DNA of 64,000 nt from Amblyomma americanum (GCF_052857255.1 NC_135505.1:138916343-138980342); one strand, 5' to 3'. Shown: positions 14,501 through 27,985, counted from the stretch's first letter. Translations and numbers: made by a program. Notes: generated by a model not told the origin, from the sequence alone.

Positions 14501-16409
14501 CTCTTCAGGCTATCGGGCTGTGTTAGCCGGCAGGTAGCGTTCCGGACGAACGTGTTCGCCGAACTGGTAGCTCTCTCATTGCAGTCCTATGTAAAGCGCT
14601 CGCCGATCACGAGCAGTTTCGACGTTTTGGGCTCTTTTTATGCCAAGGAGAGCAATTTAGACCAGCTTTATTTGTCAGAACGTTGAGGGCTATCTTTTGC
14701 ATATATTCAGCGAAGAGCCATGGCCAGAGATGCCGCTGGAAGCGAGAAATTGACCAAAAAAGAAATCGGCCCTCGAACCAAATTCACACTTTCAAGTTCG
14801 TTGCGAGCAATGAAATTCTAAAGAAAGGCACGGTGCACCCACCTTTGCGCTCTTCAGGCTATCGAGCTTTGTTAGCCGTGAGGTGGCGTTCCGGACGAAC
14901 GTGTTCGCCGAACTGGTAGCTCTCCCATTGCAGTCCTATGTAAAGCGCTCGCCGATCACGAGCAGTTTCGACGTTTTGGGCTCTTTTTATGCCAAGGAGA
15001 GCAATTTAGACCAGCTTTATTTGTCAGAACGTTGAGGGCTATCTTTTGCATATATTCAGCGAAGAGCCATGGCCAGAGATGCCGCAGGAATCGAGAAATT
15101 GACCAAAAAAGAAATCGGCCCTCGAACCAAATTCACACTTTCAAGTTCGTGGCGAGCAATGAAATTCTAAAGAAAGGCACGGTGCACCCACCTTTGCGCT
15201 CTTCAGGCTATCGAGCTTTGTTAGCCGTCAGGTGGCGTTCCGGACGAACGTGTTCGCCGAACTGGGCGCTCTCCCTTTGTAGTCCTATGTAAAGCGCTCG
15301 CCGATCACGAGCAGTTTCGACGTTTTGGGCTCTTTTTATGCCAAGGAGAGCAATTTAGACCAGCTTTATTTGTCAGAACGTTGAGGGCTATCTTGTGCAT
15401 ATATTCAGCGAAGAGCCATGGCCAGAGATGCCGCAGGAAGCGAGAAATTGACCAAAAAAGAAATCGGCCCTCGAACCAAATTCACACTTTGAACTTAGTT
15501 GCGAGCAATGAAATTCTAAAGAAAGGCACGGTGCACCCACCTTTGCGCTCTTCAGGCTATCGAGCTTTGTTAGCCGTCAGGTGGCGTTCCGGACGAACGT
15601 GTTCGCCGAACTGGGCGCTCTCCCATTGCAGTCCTATGTAAAGCGCTCGCCGATCACGAGCAGTTTCGACGTTTTGGGCTCTTTTTATGCCAAGGAGAGC
15701 AATTTAGACCAGCTTTATTTGTCAGAACGTTGAGGGCTATCTTTTGCATATATTCAGCGAAGAGCCATGGCCAGAGATGCCGCAGGAAGCGAGAAATTGA
15801 CCAAAAAAGAAATCGGCCCTCGAACCAAATTCACACTTTCAAGTTCGTTGCGAGCAATGAAATTCTAAAGAAAGGCACGGTGCACCCACCTTTGCGCTCT
15901 TCAGGCTATCGAGCTTTGTTAGCCGTCAGGTGGCGCTCCGGACGAACGTGTTCGCTGAACTGGGCGCTCTCCCATTGCAGTCCTATGTAAAGCGCTCGCC
16001 GATCACGAGCAGTTTCGACGTTTACGGCTCTTTTTATGCCAAGGACAGCAATTTAGACCAGCTTTATTTGTCAGAACGTTGAGGGCTATCTTTTGCATAT
16101 ATTCAGCGAAGAGCCATGGCCAGAGATGCCGCAGGAAGCGGGAAAATTGACCAAAAAAGAAATCGGCCCTCGAACCAAATTCACACTTTCAAGTTCGTTG
16201 CGAGCAATGAAATTCTAAAGAAAGGCACGGTGCACCCACCTTTGCGCTCTTCAGGCTATCGAGCTTTGTTAGCCGTCAGGTGGCGTTCCGGACGCACGTT
16301 TTCGCCGAACTGGGCGCTCTCCCATTGCAGTCCTATGTAAAGCGCTCGCCGATCACGAGCAGTTTCGACGTTTACGGCTCTTTTTATGCCAAGGAGAGCA
16401 ATTTAGACC
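11526..16409 (+). repeat. Satellite higher-order repeat: 7-mer of 2442 bp, two copies
   Basis: Blocks 11526-13967 and 13968-16409 share private variants in the same order: AAAAAAGGAATCGG with a two-base-deleted GGCTCTTTTTGCC; GGCAGGTAGCG with CTCTCTCATTGC; GATGCCGCTGGAAG with AGCCGTGAGG; GCAGGAATCGAG with CCCTTTGTAG; and GAACTTAGTTG. The copies differ at only a few bases (for example CGTCGATC versus CGCCGATC), which implies a recent block duplication. Confidence 0.9.
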
Positions 16410-16758
16410 AGCTTTATTTGTCAGAACGTTGAGGGCTATCTTTTGCATATATTCAGCGAAGAGCCATGGCCAAAGATGCCGCAGGAAGCGAGAAATTGAC
16501 CAAAAAAGAAATCGGCCCTCGAACCAAATTCACACTTTCAAGTTCGTTGCGAGCAATGAAATTCTAAAGAAAGGCACGGTGCACCCACCTTTGCGCTCTT
16601 CAGGCTATCGAGCTTTGTTAGCCGTCAGGTGGCGTTCCGGACGCACGTTTTCGCCGAACTGGGCGCTCTCCCATTGCAGTCCTATGTAAAGCGCTCGCCG
16701 ATCACGAGCAGTTTCGACGTTTACGGCTCTTTTTATGCCAAGGAGAGCAATTTAGACC

Positions 16759-19700
16759 AGCTTTATTTGTCAGAACGTTGAGGGCTATCTTTTGCATATA
16801 TTCAGCGAAGAGCCATGGCCAGAGATGCCGCAGGAAGCGAGAAATTGACCAAAAAAGAAATCGGCCCTCGAACCAAATTCACACTTTGAACTTCGTTGCG
16901 AGCAATGAAATTTTAAAGACAGGCACGGTGCACCCACCTTTGCGCTCTTCAGGCTATCGAGCTTTGTTAGCCGTCAGGTGGCGTTCCGGACGCACGTTTT
17001 CGCCGAACTGGGCGCTCTCCCATTGCAGTCCTATGTAAAGCGCTCGCCGATCACGAGCAGTTTCGACGTTTTGGGCTCTTTTTATGCCAAGGAGAGCAAT
17101 TTAGACCAGCTTTATTTGTCACAACGTTGAGAGCTATCTTTTGCATATATTCAGCGAAGAGCCATGGCCAGAGATGCCGCAGGAAGCGGGAAAATTGACC
17201 AAAAAAGAAATCGGCCCTCGAACCAAATTCACACTTTCAAGTTCGTTGCGAGCAATGAAATTCTAAAGAAAGGCACGGTGCACCCACCTTTGCGCTCTTC
17301 AGGCTATCGAGCTTTGTTAGCCGTCAGGTGGCGTTCCGGACGAACGTGTTCGCCGAACTGGGCGCTCTCCCATTGCAGTCCTATGTAAAGCGCTCGCCGA
17401 TCACGAGCAGTTTCGACGTTTTGGGCTCTTTTTATACCAAGGAGAGCAATTTAGACCAGCTTTATTTGTCAGAACGTTGAGGGCTATCTTTTGCATATAT
17501 TCAGCGAAGAGCCATGGCCAGAGATGCCGCAGGAAGCGGGAAAATTGACCAAAAAAGAAATCGGCCCTCGAACCCAATTCACACTTTCAAGTTCGTTGCG
17601 AGCAATGAAATTCTAAAGAAAGGCACGGTGCACCCACCTTTGCGCTCTTCAGGCTATCGAGCTTTGTTAGCCGTCAGGTGGCGTTCCGGACGAACGTGTT
17701 CGCCGAACTGGGCGCTCTCCCATTGCAGTCCTATGTAAAGCGCTCGCCGATCACGAGCAGTTTCGACGTTTTGGGCTCTTTTTATACCAAGGAGAGCAAT
17801 TTAGACCAGCTTTATTTGTCAGAACGTTGAGGGTTATCTTTTGCATATATTCTGCGAAGAGCCATGGCCAGAGATGCCGCAGGAAGCGGGAAAATTGACC
17901 AAAAAAGAAATCGGCCCTCGAACCCAATTCACACTTTCAAGTTCGTTGCGAGCAATGAAATTCTAAAGAAAGGCACGGTGCACCCACCTTTGCGCTCTTC
18001 AGGCTATCGAGCTTTGTTAGCCGTCAGGTGGCGTTCCGGACGAACGTGTTCGCCGAACTGGGCGCTCTCCCATTGCAGTCCTATGTAAAGCGCTCGCCGA
18101 TCACGAGCAGTTTCGACGTTTTGGGCTCTTTTTATGCCAAGGAGAGCAATTTAGACCAGCTTTATTTGTCAGAACGTTGAGGGCTATCTTTTGCATATAT
18201 TCAGCGAAGAGCCATGGCCAGAGATGCGGCAGGAAGCGGGAAAATTGACCAAAAAAGAATTCGGCCCTCGAACCAAATTCACACTTTAAAGTTCGTTGCG
18301 AGCAATGAAATTCTAAAGAAAGGCACGGTGCACCCACCTTTGCGCTCTTCAGGCTATCGAGCTTTGTTAGCCGTCAGGTGGCGTTCCGGACGAACGTGTT
18401 CGCCGAACTGGGCGCTCTCCCATTGCAGTCCTATGTAAAGCGCTCGCCGATCACGAGCAGTTTCGACGTTTACGGCTCTTTTTATGCCAAGGAGAGCAAT
18501 TTAGACCAGCTTTATTTGTCAGAACGTTGAGGGCTATCTTTTGCATATATTCAGCGAAGAGCCATGGCCAGAGATGCCGCAGGAAGCGAGAAATTGAGCA
18601 AAAAAGAAATCGGCCCTCGAACCAAATTCACACTTTGAACTTCGTTGCGAGCAATGAAATTCTAAAGAAAGGCACGGTGCACCCACCTTTGCGCTCTTCA
18701 GGCTATCGAGCTTTGTTAGCCGTCAGGTGGCGTTCCGGACGAACGTGTTCGCCGAACTGGGCGCTCTCCCATTGCAGTCCTATGTAAAGCGCTCGCCGAT
18801 CACGAGCAGTTTCGACGTTTTGGGCTCTTTTATGCCAAGGAGAGCAATTTAGACCAGCTTTATTTGTCAGAACGTTGAGGGCTATCTTTTGCATATATTC
18901 AGAAAAGAGCCATGGCCAGAGATGCCGCAGGAAGCGGGAAAATTGACCAAAAAAGAAATCGGCCCTCGAACCCAATTCACACTTTCAAGTTCGTTGCGAG
19001 CAATGAAATTCTAAAGAAAGGCACGGTGCACCCACCTTTGCGCTCTTCAGGCTATCGAGCTTTGTTAGCCGTCAGCTGCCGTTCCGGACGAACGTGTTCG
19101 CCGAACTGGGCGCTCTCCCATTGCAGTCCTATGTAAAGCGCTCGCCGATCACGAGCAGTTTCGACGTTTTGGGCTCTTTTTATACCAAGGAGAGCAATTT
19201 AGACCAGCTTTATTTGTCAGAACGTTGAGGGCTATCTTTTGCATATATTCAGCGAAGAGCCATGGCCAGAGATGCCGCAGGAAGCGGGAAAATTGACCAA
19301 AAAAGAAATCGGCCCTCGAACCAAATTCACACTTTCAAGTTCGTTGCGAGCAATGAAATTCTAAAGAAAGGCACGGTGCACCCACCTTTGCGCTCTTCAG
19401 GCTATCGAGCTTTGTTAGCCGTCAGGTGGCGTTCCGGACGCACGTTTTCGCCGAACTGGGCGCTCTCCCATTGCAGTCCTATGTAAAGCGCTCGCCGATC
19501 ACGAGCAGTTTCGACGTTTTGGGCTCTTTTTATGCCAAGGAGAGCAATTTAGACCAGCTTTATTTGTCACAACGTTGAGAGCTATCTTTTGCATATATTC
19601 AGCGAAGAGCCATGGCCAGAGATGCCGCAGGAAGCGGGAAAATTGACCAAAAAAGAAATCGGCCCTCGAACCAAATTGACACTTTCAAGTTCGTTGCGAG

Positions 19701-22003
19701 CAATGAAATTCTAAAGAAAGGCACGGTGCACCCACCTTTGCGCTCTTCAGGCTATCGAGCTTTGTTAGCCGTCAGGTGGCGTTCCGGACGAACGTGTTCG
19801 CCGAACTGGGCGCTCTCCCATTGCAGTCCTATGTAAAGCGCTCGCCGATCACGAGCAGTTTCGACGTTTTGGGCTCTTTTTATACCAAGGAGAGCAATTT
19901 AGACCAGCTTTATTTGTCAGAACGTTGAGGGCTATCTTTTGCATAAATTCAGCGAAGAGCCATGGCCAGAGATGCCGCAGGAAGCGAGAAATTTACCAAA
20001 AAAGAAATCGGCCCTCGAACCAAATTCACACTTTGAACTTCGTTGCGAGCAATGAAATTCTAAAGAAAGGCACGGTGCACCCACCTTTGCGCTCTTCAGG
20101 CTATCGAGCTTTGTTAGCCGTCAGGTGGCGTTCCGGACGCACGTTTTCGCCGAACTGGGCGCTCTCCCATTGCAGTCCTATGTAAAGCGCTCGCCGATCA
20201 CGAGCAGTTTCGACGTTTTGGGCTCTTTTTATGCCAAGGAGAGCAATTTAGACCAGCTTTATTTGTCACAACGTTGAGAGCTATCTTTTGCATATATTCA
20301 GCGAAGAGCCATGGCCAGAGATGCCGCAGGAAGCGGGAAAATTGACCAAAAAAGAAATCGGCCCTCGAACCAAATTCACACTTTCAAGTTCGTTGCGAGC
20401 AATGAAATTCTAAAGAAAGGCACGGTGCACCCACCTTTGCGCTCTTCAGGCTATCGAGCTTTGTTAGCCGTCAGGTGGCGTTCCGGACGAACGTGTTCGC
20501 CGAACTGGGCGCTCTCCCATTGCAGTCCTATGTAAAGCGCTCGCCGATCACGAGCAGTTTCGACGTTTTGGGCTCTTTTTATACCAAGGAGAGCAATTTA
20601 GACCAGCTTTATTTGTCAGAACGTTGAGGGCTATCTTTTGCATATATTCAGCGAAGAGCCATGGCCAGAGATGCCGCAGGAAGCGGGAAAATTGACCAAA
20701 AAAGAAATCGGCCCTCGAACCCAATTCACACTTTCAAGTTCGTTGCGAGCAATGAAATTCTAAAGAAAGGCACGGTGCACCCACCTTTGCGCTCTTCAGG
20801 CTATCGAGCTTTGTTAGCCGTCAGGTGGCGTTCCGGACGAACGTGTTCGCCGAACTGGGCGCTCTCCCATTGCAGTCCTATGTAAAGCGCTCGCCGATCA
20901 CGAGCAGTTTCGACGTTTTGGGCTCTTTTTATACCAAGGAGAGCAATTTAGACCAGCTTTATTTGTCAGAACGTTGAGGGCTATCTTTTGCATATATTCA
21001 GCGAAGAGCCATGGCCAGAGATGCCGCAGGAAGCGGGAAAATTGACCAAAAAAGAAATCGGCCCTCGAACCAAATTCACACTTTCAAGTTCGTTGCGAGC
21101 AATGAAATTCTAAAGAAAGGCACGGTGCACCCACCTTTGCGCTCTTCAGGCTATCGAGCTTTGTTAGCCGTCAGGTGGCGTTCCGGACGAACGTGTTCGC
21201 CGAACTGGGCGCTCTCCCATTGCAGTCCTATGTAAAGCGCTCGCCGATCACGAGCAGTTTCGACGTTTTGGGCTCTTTTTATGCCAAGGAGAGCAATTTA
21301 GACCAGCTTTATTTGTCAGAACGTTGAGGGCTATCTTTTGCATATATTCAGCGAAGAGCCATGGCCAGAGATGCGGCAGGAAGCGGGAAAATTGACCAAA
21401 AAAGAATTCGGCCCTCGAACCAAATTCACACTTTCAAGTTCGTTGCGAGCAATGAAATTCTAAAGAAAGGCACGGTGCACCCACCTTTTCGCTCTTCAGG
21501 CTATCGAGCTTTGTTAGCCGTCAGGTGGCGTTCCGGACGAACGTGTTCGCCGAACTGGGCGCTCTCCCATTGCAGTCCTATGTAAAGCGCTCGCCGATCA
21601 CGAGCAGTTTCGACGTTTACGGCTCTTTTTATGCCAAGGAGAGCAATTTAGACCAGCTTTATTTGTCAGAACGTTGAGGGCTATCTTTTGCATATATTCA
21701 GCGAAGAGCCATGGCCAGAGATGCCGCAGGAAGCGAGAAATTGACCAAAAAAGAAATCGGCCCTCGAACCAAATTCACACTTTGATCTTCGTTGCGAGCA
21801 ATGAAATTCTAAAGAAAGGCACGGTGCACCCACCTTTGCGCTCTTCAGGCTATCGAGCTTTGTTAGCCGTCAGGTGGCGTTCCGGACGAACGTGTTCGCC
21901 GAACTGGGCGCTCTCCCATTGCAGTCCTATGTAAAGCGCTCGCCGATCACGAGCAGTTTCGACGTTTTGGGCTCTTTTTATGCCAAGGAGAGCAATTTAG
22001 ACC
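16759..22003 (+). repeat. Satellite higher-order repeat: about 9-mer of 3147 bp
   Basis: Units carrying TTTTTATACCAAGG, TTGTCACAACGTTGAGAG and CGAACCCAATTC appear in the order seen from 16,759 and again from 19,906 at +3147. An example is the unit with GATGCGGCAGG and AAGAATTCGG near 18,158 and 21,305. About seven consecutive monomers match; the last two of each block do not, so the limits are approximate. Confidence 0.6.
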
Positions 22004-25000
22004 AGCTTTATTTGTCAGAACGTTGAGGGCTATCTTTTGCATATATTCAGCAAAGAGCCATGGCCAGAGATGCCGCAGGAAGCGGGAAAATTGACCAAAA
22101 AAGAAATCGGCCCTCGAACCAAATTGACACTTTCAAGTTCGTTGCGAGCAATGAAATTCTAAAGAAAGGCACGGTGCACCCACCTTTGCGCTCTTCAGGC
22201 TATCGAGCTTTGTTAGCCGTCAGGTGGCGTTCCGGACGAACGTGTTCGCCGAACTGGGCGCTCTCCCATTGCAGTCCTATGTAAAGCGCTCGCCGATCAC
22301 GAGCAGTTTCGACGTTTTGGGCTCTTTTTATGCCAAGGAGAGCAATTTAGACCAGCTTTATTTGTCAGAACGTTGAGGGCTATCTTTTGCATATATTCAG
22401 CGAAGAGCCATGGCCAGAGATGCCGCAGGAAGCGAGAAATTGACCAAAAAAGAAATCGGCCCTCGAACCAAATTCACACTTTGAACTTCGTTGCGAGCAA
22501 TGAAATTCTAAAGAAAGGCACGGTGCACCCACCTTTACGCTCTTCAGGCTATCGAGCTTTGTTAGCCGTCAGGTGGCGTTCCGGACGCACGTTTTCGCCG
22601 AACTGGGCGCTCTCCCATTGCAGTCCTATGTAAAGCGCTCGCCGATCACGAGCAGTTTCGACGTTTTGGGCTCTTTTTATGCCAAGGAGAGCAATTTAGA
22701 CCAGCTTTATTTGTCAGAACGTTGAGGGCTATCTTTTGCATATATTCAGCGAAGAGCCATGGCCAGAGATGCCGCAGGAAGCGAGAAATTGACCAAAAAA
22801 GAAATCGGCCCTCGAACCAAATTCACACTTTCAAGTTCGTTGCGAGCAATGAAATTCTAAAGAAAGGCACGGTGCACCCACCTTTGCGCTCTTCAGGCTA
22901 TCGAGCTTTGTTAGCCGTCAGGTGGCGTTCCGGACGCACGTTTTCGCCGAACTGGGCGCTCTCCCATTGCAGTCCTATGTAAAGCGCTCGCCGATCACGA
23001 GCAGTTTCGACGTTTACGGCTCTTTTTATGCCAAGGAGAGCAATTTAGACCAGCTTTATTTGTCAGAACGTTGAGGGCTATCTTTTGCATATATTCAGCG
23101 AAGAGCCATGGCCAGAGATGCCGCAGGAAGCGAGAAATTGACCAAAAAAGAAATCGGCCCTCGAACCAAATTCACACTTTCAAGTTCGTTGCGAGCAATG
23201 AAATTCTAAAGAAAGGCACGGTGCTCCCACCTTTGCGCTCTTCAGGCTATCGAGCTTTGTTAGCCGTCAGGTGGCGCTCCGGACGAACGTGTTCGCTGAA
23301 CTGGGCGCTCTCCCATTGCAGTCCTATGTAAAGCGCTCGCCGATCACGAGCAGTTTCGACGTTTACGGCTCTTTTTATGCCAAGGAGAGCAATTTAGACC
23401 AGCTTTATTTGTCAGAACGTTGAGGGCTATCTTTTGCATATATTCAGCGAAGAGCCATGGCCAGAGATGCCGCAGGAAGCGAGAAATTGACCAAAAAAGA
23501 AATCGGCCCTCGAACCAAATTCACACTTTGAACTTCGTTGCGAGCAATGAAATTCTAAAGAAAGGCACGGTGCACCCACCTTTGCGCTCTTCAGGCTATC
23601 GAGCTTTGTTAGCCGTCAGGTGGCGTTCCGGACGCACGTTTTCGCCGAACTGGGCGCTCTCCCATTGCAGTTCTGTGTAAAGCGCTCGCCGATCACGAGC
23701 AGTTTCGACGTTTTGGGCTCTTTTTATGCCAAGGAGAGCAATTTAGACCAGCTTTATTTGTCAGAACGTTGAGGGCTATCTTTTGCATATATTCAGCAAA
23801 GAGCCATGGCCAGAGATGCCGCAGGAAGCGGGAAAATTGACCAAAAAAGAAATCGGCCCTCGAACCAAATTGACACTTTCAAGTTCGTTGCGAGCAATGA
23901 AATTCTAAAGAAAGGCACGGTGCACCCACCTTTGCGCTCTTCAGGCTATCGAGCTTTGTTAGCCGTCAGGTGGCGTTCCGGACGAACGTGTTCGCCGAAC
24001 TGGGCGCTCTCCCATTGCAGTCCTATGTAAAGCGCTCGCCGATCACGAGCAGTTTCGACGTTTTGGGCTCTTTTTATGCCAAGGAGAGCAATTTAGACCA
24101 GCTTTATTTGTCAGAACGTTGAGGGCTATCTTTTGCATATATTCAGCGAAGAGCCATGGCCAGAGATGCCGCAGGAAGCGAGAAATTGACCAAAAAAGAA
24201 ATCGGCCCTCGAACCAAATTCACACTTTGAACTTCGTTGCGAGCAATGAAATTCTAAAGAAAGGCACGGTGCACCCACCTTTACGCTCTTCAGGCTATCG
24301 AGCTTTGTTAGCCGTCAGGTGGCGTTCCGGACGCACGTTTTCGCCGAACTGGGCGCTCTCCCATTGCAGTCCTATGTAAAGCGCTCGCCGATCACGAGCA
24401 GTTTCGACGTTTTGGGCTCTTTTTATGCCAAGGAGAGCAATTTAGACCAGCTTTATTTGTCAGAACGTTGAGGGCTATCTTTTGCATATATTCAGCGAAG
24501 AGCCATGGCCAGAGATGCCGCAGGAAGCGAGAAATTGACCAAAAAAGAAATCGGCCCTCGAACCAAATTCACACTTTCAAGTTCGTTGCGAGCAATGAAA
24601 TTCTAAAGAAAGGCACGGTGCACCCACCTTTGCGCTCTTCAGGCTATCGAGCTTTGTTAGCCGTCAGGTGGCGTTCCGGACGCACGTTTTCGCCGAACTG
24701 GGCGCTCTCCCATTGCAGTCCTATGTAAAGCGCTCGCCGATCACGAGCAGTTTCGACGTTTACGGCTCTTTTTATGCCAAGGAGAGCAATTTAGACCAGC
24801 TTTATTTGTCAGAACGTTGAGGGCTATCTTTTGCATATATTCAGCGAAGAGCCATGGCCAGAGATGCCGCAGGAAGCGAGAAATTGACCAAAAAAGAAAT
24901 CGGCCCTCGAACCAAATTCACACTTTCAAGTTCGTTGCGAGCAATGAAATTCTAAAGAAAGGCACGGTGCTCCCACCTTTGCGCTCTTCAGGCTATCGAG

Positions 25001-25495
25001 CTTTGTTAGCCGTCAGGTGGCGCTCCGGACGAACGTGTTCGCTGAACTGGGCGCTCTCCCATTGCAGTCCTATGTAAAGCGCTCGCCGATCACGAGCAGT
25101 TTCGACGTTTACGGCTCTTTTTATGCCAAGGAGAGCAATTTAGACCAGCTTTATTTGTCAGAACGTTGAGGGCTATCTTTTGCATATATTCAGCGAAGAG
25201 CCATGGCCAGAGATGCCGCAGGAAGCGAGAAATTGACCAAAAAAGAAATCGGCCCTCGAACCAAATTCACACTTTGAACTTCGTTGCGAGCAATGAAATT
25301 CTAAAGAAAGGCACGGTGCACCCACCTTTGCGCTCTTCAGGCTATCGAGCTTTGTTAGCCGTCAGGTGGCGTTCCGGACGCACGTTTTCGCCGAACTGGG
25401 CGCTCTCCCATTGCAGTTCTGTGTAAAGCGCTCGCCGATCACGAGCAGTTTCGACGTTTTGGGCTCTTTTTATGCCAAGGAGAGCAATTTAGACC
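22004..25495 (+). repeat. Satellite higher-order repeat: 5-mer of 1746 bp, two copies
   Basis: Blocks 22004-23749 and 23750-25495 share, in order: an AAATTGACACTTTC unit with TCAGCAAAGAG; a CCTTTACGCTC unit; a plain unit; a GGTGCTCCCACC unit; and a TTGCAGTTCTGTGTAAAG unit. The last type is then duplicated on its own (about 25,496-25,844), and the last units recur up to 26,891. Confidence 0.85.
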
Positions 25496-26891
25496 AGCTT
25501 TATTTGTCAGAACGTTGAGGGCTATCTTTTGCATATATTCAGCGAAGAGCCATGGCCAGAGATGCCGCAGGAAGCGAGAAATTGACCAAAAAAGAAATCG
25601 GCCCTCGAACCAAATTCACACTTTGAACTTCGTTGCGAGCAATGAAATTCTAAAGAAAGGCACGGTGCACCCACCTTTGCGCTCTTCAGGCTATCGAGCT
25701 TTGTTAGCCGTCAGGTGGCGTTCCGGACGCACGTTTTCGCCGAACTGGGCGCTCTCCCATTGCAGTTCTGTGTAAAGCGCTCGCCGATCACGAGCAGTTT
25801 CGACGTTTTGGGCTCTTTTTATGCCAAGGAGAGCAATTTAGACCAGCTTTATTTGTCAGAACGTTGAGGGCTATCTTTTGCATATATTCAGCGAAGAGCC
25901 ATGGCCAGAGATGCCGCAGGAAGCGAGAAATTGACCAAAAAAGAAATCGGCCCTCGAACCAAATTCACACTTTCAAGTTCGTTGCGAGCAATGAAATTCT
26001 AAAGAAAGGCACGGTGCACCCACCTTTGCGCTCTTCAGGCTATCGAGCTTTGTTAGCCGTCAGGTGGCGTTCCGGACGCACGTTTTCGCCGAACTGGGCG
26101 CTCTCCCATTGCAGTCCTATGTAAAGCGCTCGCCGATCACGAGCAGTTTCGACGTTTACGGCTCTTTTTATGCCAAGGAGAGCAATTTAGACCAGCTTTA
26201 TTTGTCAGAACGTTGAGGGCTATCTTTTGCATATATTCAGCGAAGAGCCATGGCCAGAGATGCCGCAGGAAGCGAGAAATTGACCAAAAAAGAAATCGGC
26301 CCTCGAACCAAATTCACACTTTCAAGTTCGTTGCGAGCAATGAAATTCTAAAGAAAGGCACGGTGCTCCCACCTTTGCGCTCTTCAGGCTATCGAGCTTT
26401 GTTAGCCGTCAGGTGGCGCTCCGGACGAACGTGTTCGCTGAACTGGGCGCTCTCCCATTGCAGTCCTATGTAAAGCGCTCGCCGATCACGAGCAGTTTCG
26501 ACGTTTACGGCTCTTTTTATGCCAAGGAGAGCAATTTAGACCAGCTTTATTTGTCAGAACGTTGAGGGCTATCTTTTGCATATATTCAGCGAAGAGCCAT
26601 GGCCAGAGATGCCGCAGGAAGCGAGAAATTGACCAAAAAAGAAATCGGCCCTCGAACCAAATTCACACTTTGAACTTCGTTGCGAGCAATGAAATTCTAA
26701 AGAAAGGCACGGTGCACCCGTCTTTGCGCTCTTCAGGCTATCGAGCTTTGTTAGCCGTCAGGTGGCGTTCCGGACGCACGTTTTCGCCGAACTGGGCGCT
26801 CTCCCATTGCAGTTCTGTGTAAAGCGCTCGCCGATCACGAGCAGTTTCGACGTTTTGGGCTCTTTTTATGCCAAGGAGAGCAATTTAGACC

Positions 26892-27092
26892 AGCTTTATT
26901 TGTCAGAACGTTGAGGGCTATCTTTTGCATATATTCAGCGAAGAGCCATGGCCAGAGATGCCACAGGAAGCGAGAAATTGAGCAAAAACGAAATCGGCCC
27001 TGGAACCAAATTCACACTTTCAAGTTCGTTGCGAGCAGCGAAATTCTATAGAAAGGCACGGTGCACCCACCTTTGCGCTCTCAGGCTTTCGG
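26892..27092 (+). repeat. Truncated, diverged terminal satellite monomer (array edge)
   Basis: The last monomer keeps the satellite sequence for about 200 bases but has several private substitutions (GCCACAGGAAG, GAGCAAAAACG, CCCTGGAACC, GAGCAGCG, TTCTATAGAAAG). Similarity stops after GCGCTCTCAGGCTTTCGGGC at about 27,092. It is more diverged than the monomers before it. Confidence 0.85.
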
Positions 27093-27894
27093 GCTATATA
27101 TGTGAGCAGTGTTATGAATGGGAACTGGACCGAGGACTTCACTGCAGGGTGGTGAAGTAGCAGATGACGAAGGGCAGGCTTTTTGAGATGTAGCAATATT
27201 GAATGTTTATTTTACAGTCTTAAAAGGTATAGGGAATACGTTCGGTATCGTAAGAGAGCAACGAGACCAAAAGTCTATATCCGAAGAATCACTCTTAGCC
27301 GCCAGTTTGCCGTTTTAATTGAGTTGGGTTCCCCAGGCTCCTTGCTTGGGAGTCCAACTGGTTGATGAGCGTCCATTGATGCGGTAGGAACTTCATAGGC
27401 TCCAGCCCACCACACGTGACCGCACACAAACGCGAACCCACACACACACGAAACGAGGAATACTGGCGGCTTGAAGTCGCGAGCTGTTTTTTTTTTTTTC
27501 AGCAGCGGGGCCGACCGGGCCCAAAGGGCTGTCCATGTTTATGCGGCGAACCCGACCGTGAGAAACAGGGGGTCTGAGAAGTCCCACCGGTGAATTCCTC
27601 CGCTGACAGGTGTCCATTTTCACCGGCGCTTTATCCGCCGTTCCAGAGCATTCGGCAGCTGTCTTCTCTGCAGCTGCCGCTCGGTTTGTTCATCCGCTGA
27701 CTTTCTGGAGAGCACAGTCCGTGCAAATCTCCGCATCCCGGAACGTAGTAGGGCTCAGGCTTGGAGAACTGCCATGTGCGTATCGCAGGCGGGGAGGAGA
27801 GGCGTTGTGCGGAGCGATCCTCCTTGCCTTGCCCGGCGTCGGCGAAGTGACGCTTCCGAGCGCCAAGGAACACTTGTTTAAAGCAGGATTACAA
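27093..27894. other. Array flank without a recognisable gene
   Basis: Unique-looking sequence with a poly-T run near 27,487-27,499 and short open frames on both strands between 27,393 and 27,950. The overlapping frames on opposite strands have no recognisable domain, and I do not regard any as a gene. Confidence 0.5.
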
Positions 27895-27985
27895 CAGCCG
27901 TCAGGTGGCGTTCCGGACGCACGTGCTCGATGAACTGGGAGCCTGGCCATCGAACTCCTACGTAAGGCGCTCGCCGATAACGGGG
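27895..27985 (+). repeat. Dispersed relic of the satellite monomer (3' part)
   Basis: The stretch with GTCAGGTGGCGTTCCGGACG, then GATGAACTGGGAGC, CTCCTACGTAAGGCGCTCG and CCGATAACG follows the same order as the last third of the satellite monomer, with substitutions. It lies 0.8 kb outside the array. Confidence 0.8.

Larger units (their letters stand above)
1..27092 (+). repeat. 349/350-bp satellite DNA array (about 77 full monomers)
   Basis: A monomer beginning AGCTTTATTTGTCAG recurs every 349 or 350 bases from position 1 without interruption. The 350-base class has an extra A (GCGGGAAAATTG in place of GCGAGAAATTG). Rarer 347- and 348-base units carry small deletions near the GGCTCTTTTT tract (around 11,848, 14,290 and 18,828). 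Monomers differ at a small set of diagnostic sites: CATATA preceded by TTTTG, TTGTG or TTGCG; CACTTTGAAC versus CACTTTCAAG; ACGAACGTG versus ACGCACGTT; GACGTTTTG versus GACGTTTAC. The array continues past the left edge. Neither strand shows a convincing gene. A centromeric or heterochromatic role is possible but not shown by the sequence. Confidence 0.97.

Noticed and set aside
20..27160. 74-, 78-, 86- and 116-codon open frames in each satellite monomer, on both strands
   Set aside because: They follow the repeat period exactly, are open on both strands at once, resemble no family, and are interrupted or shifted by the same one-base monomer variants. They are repeat by-products.
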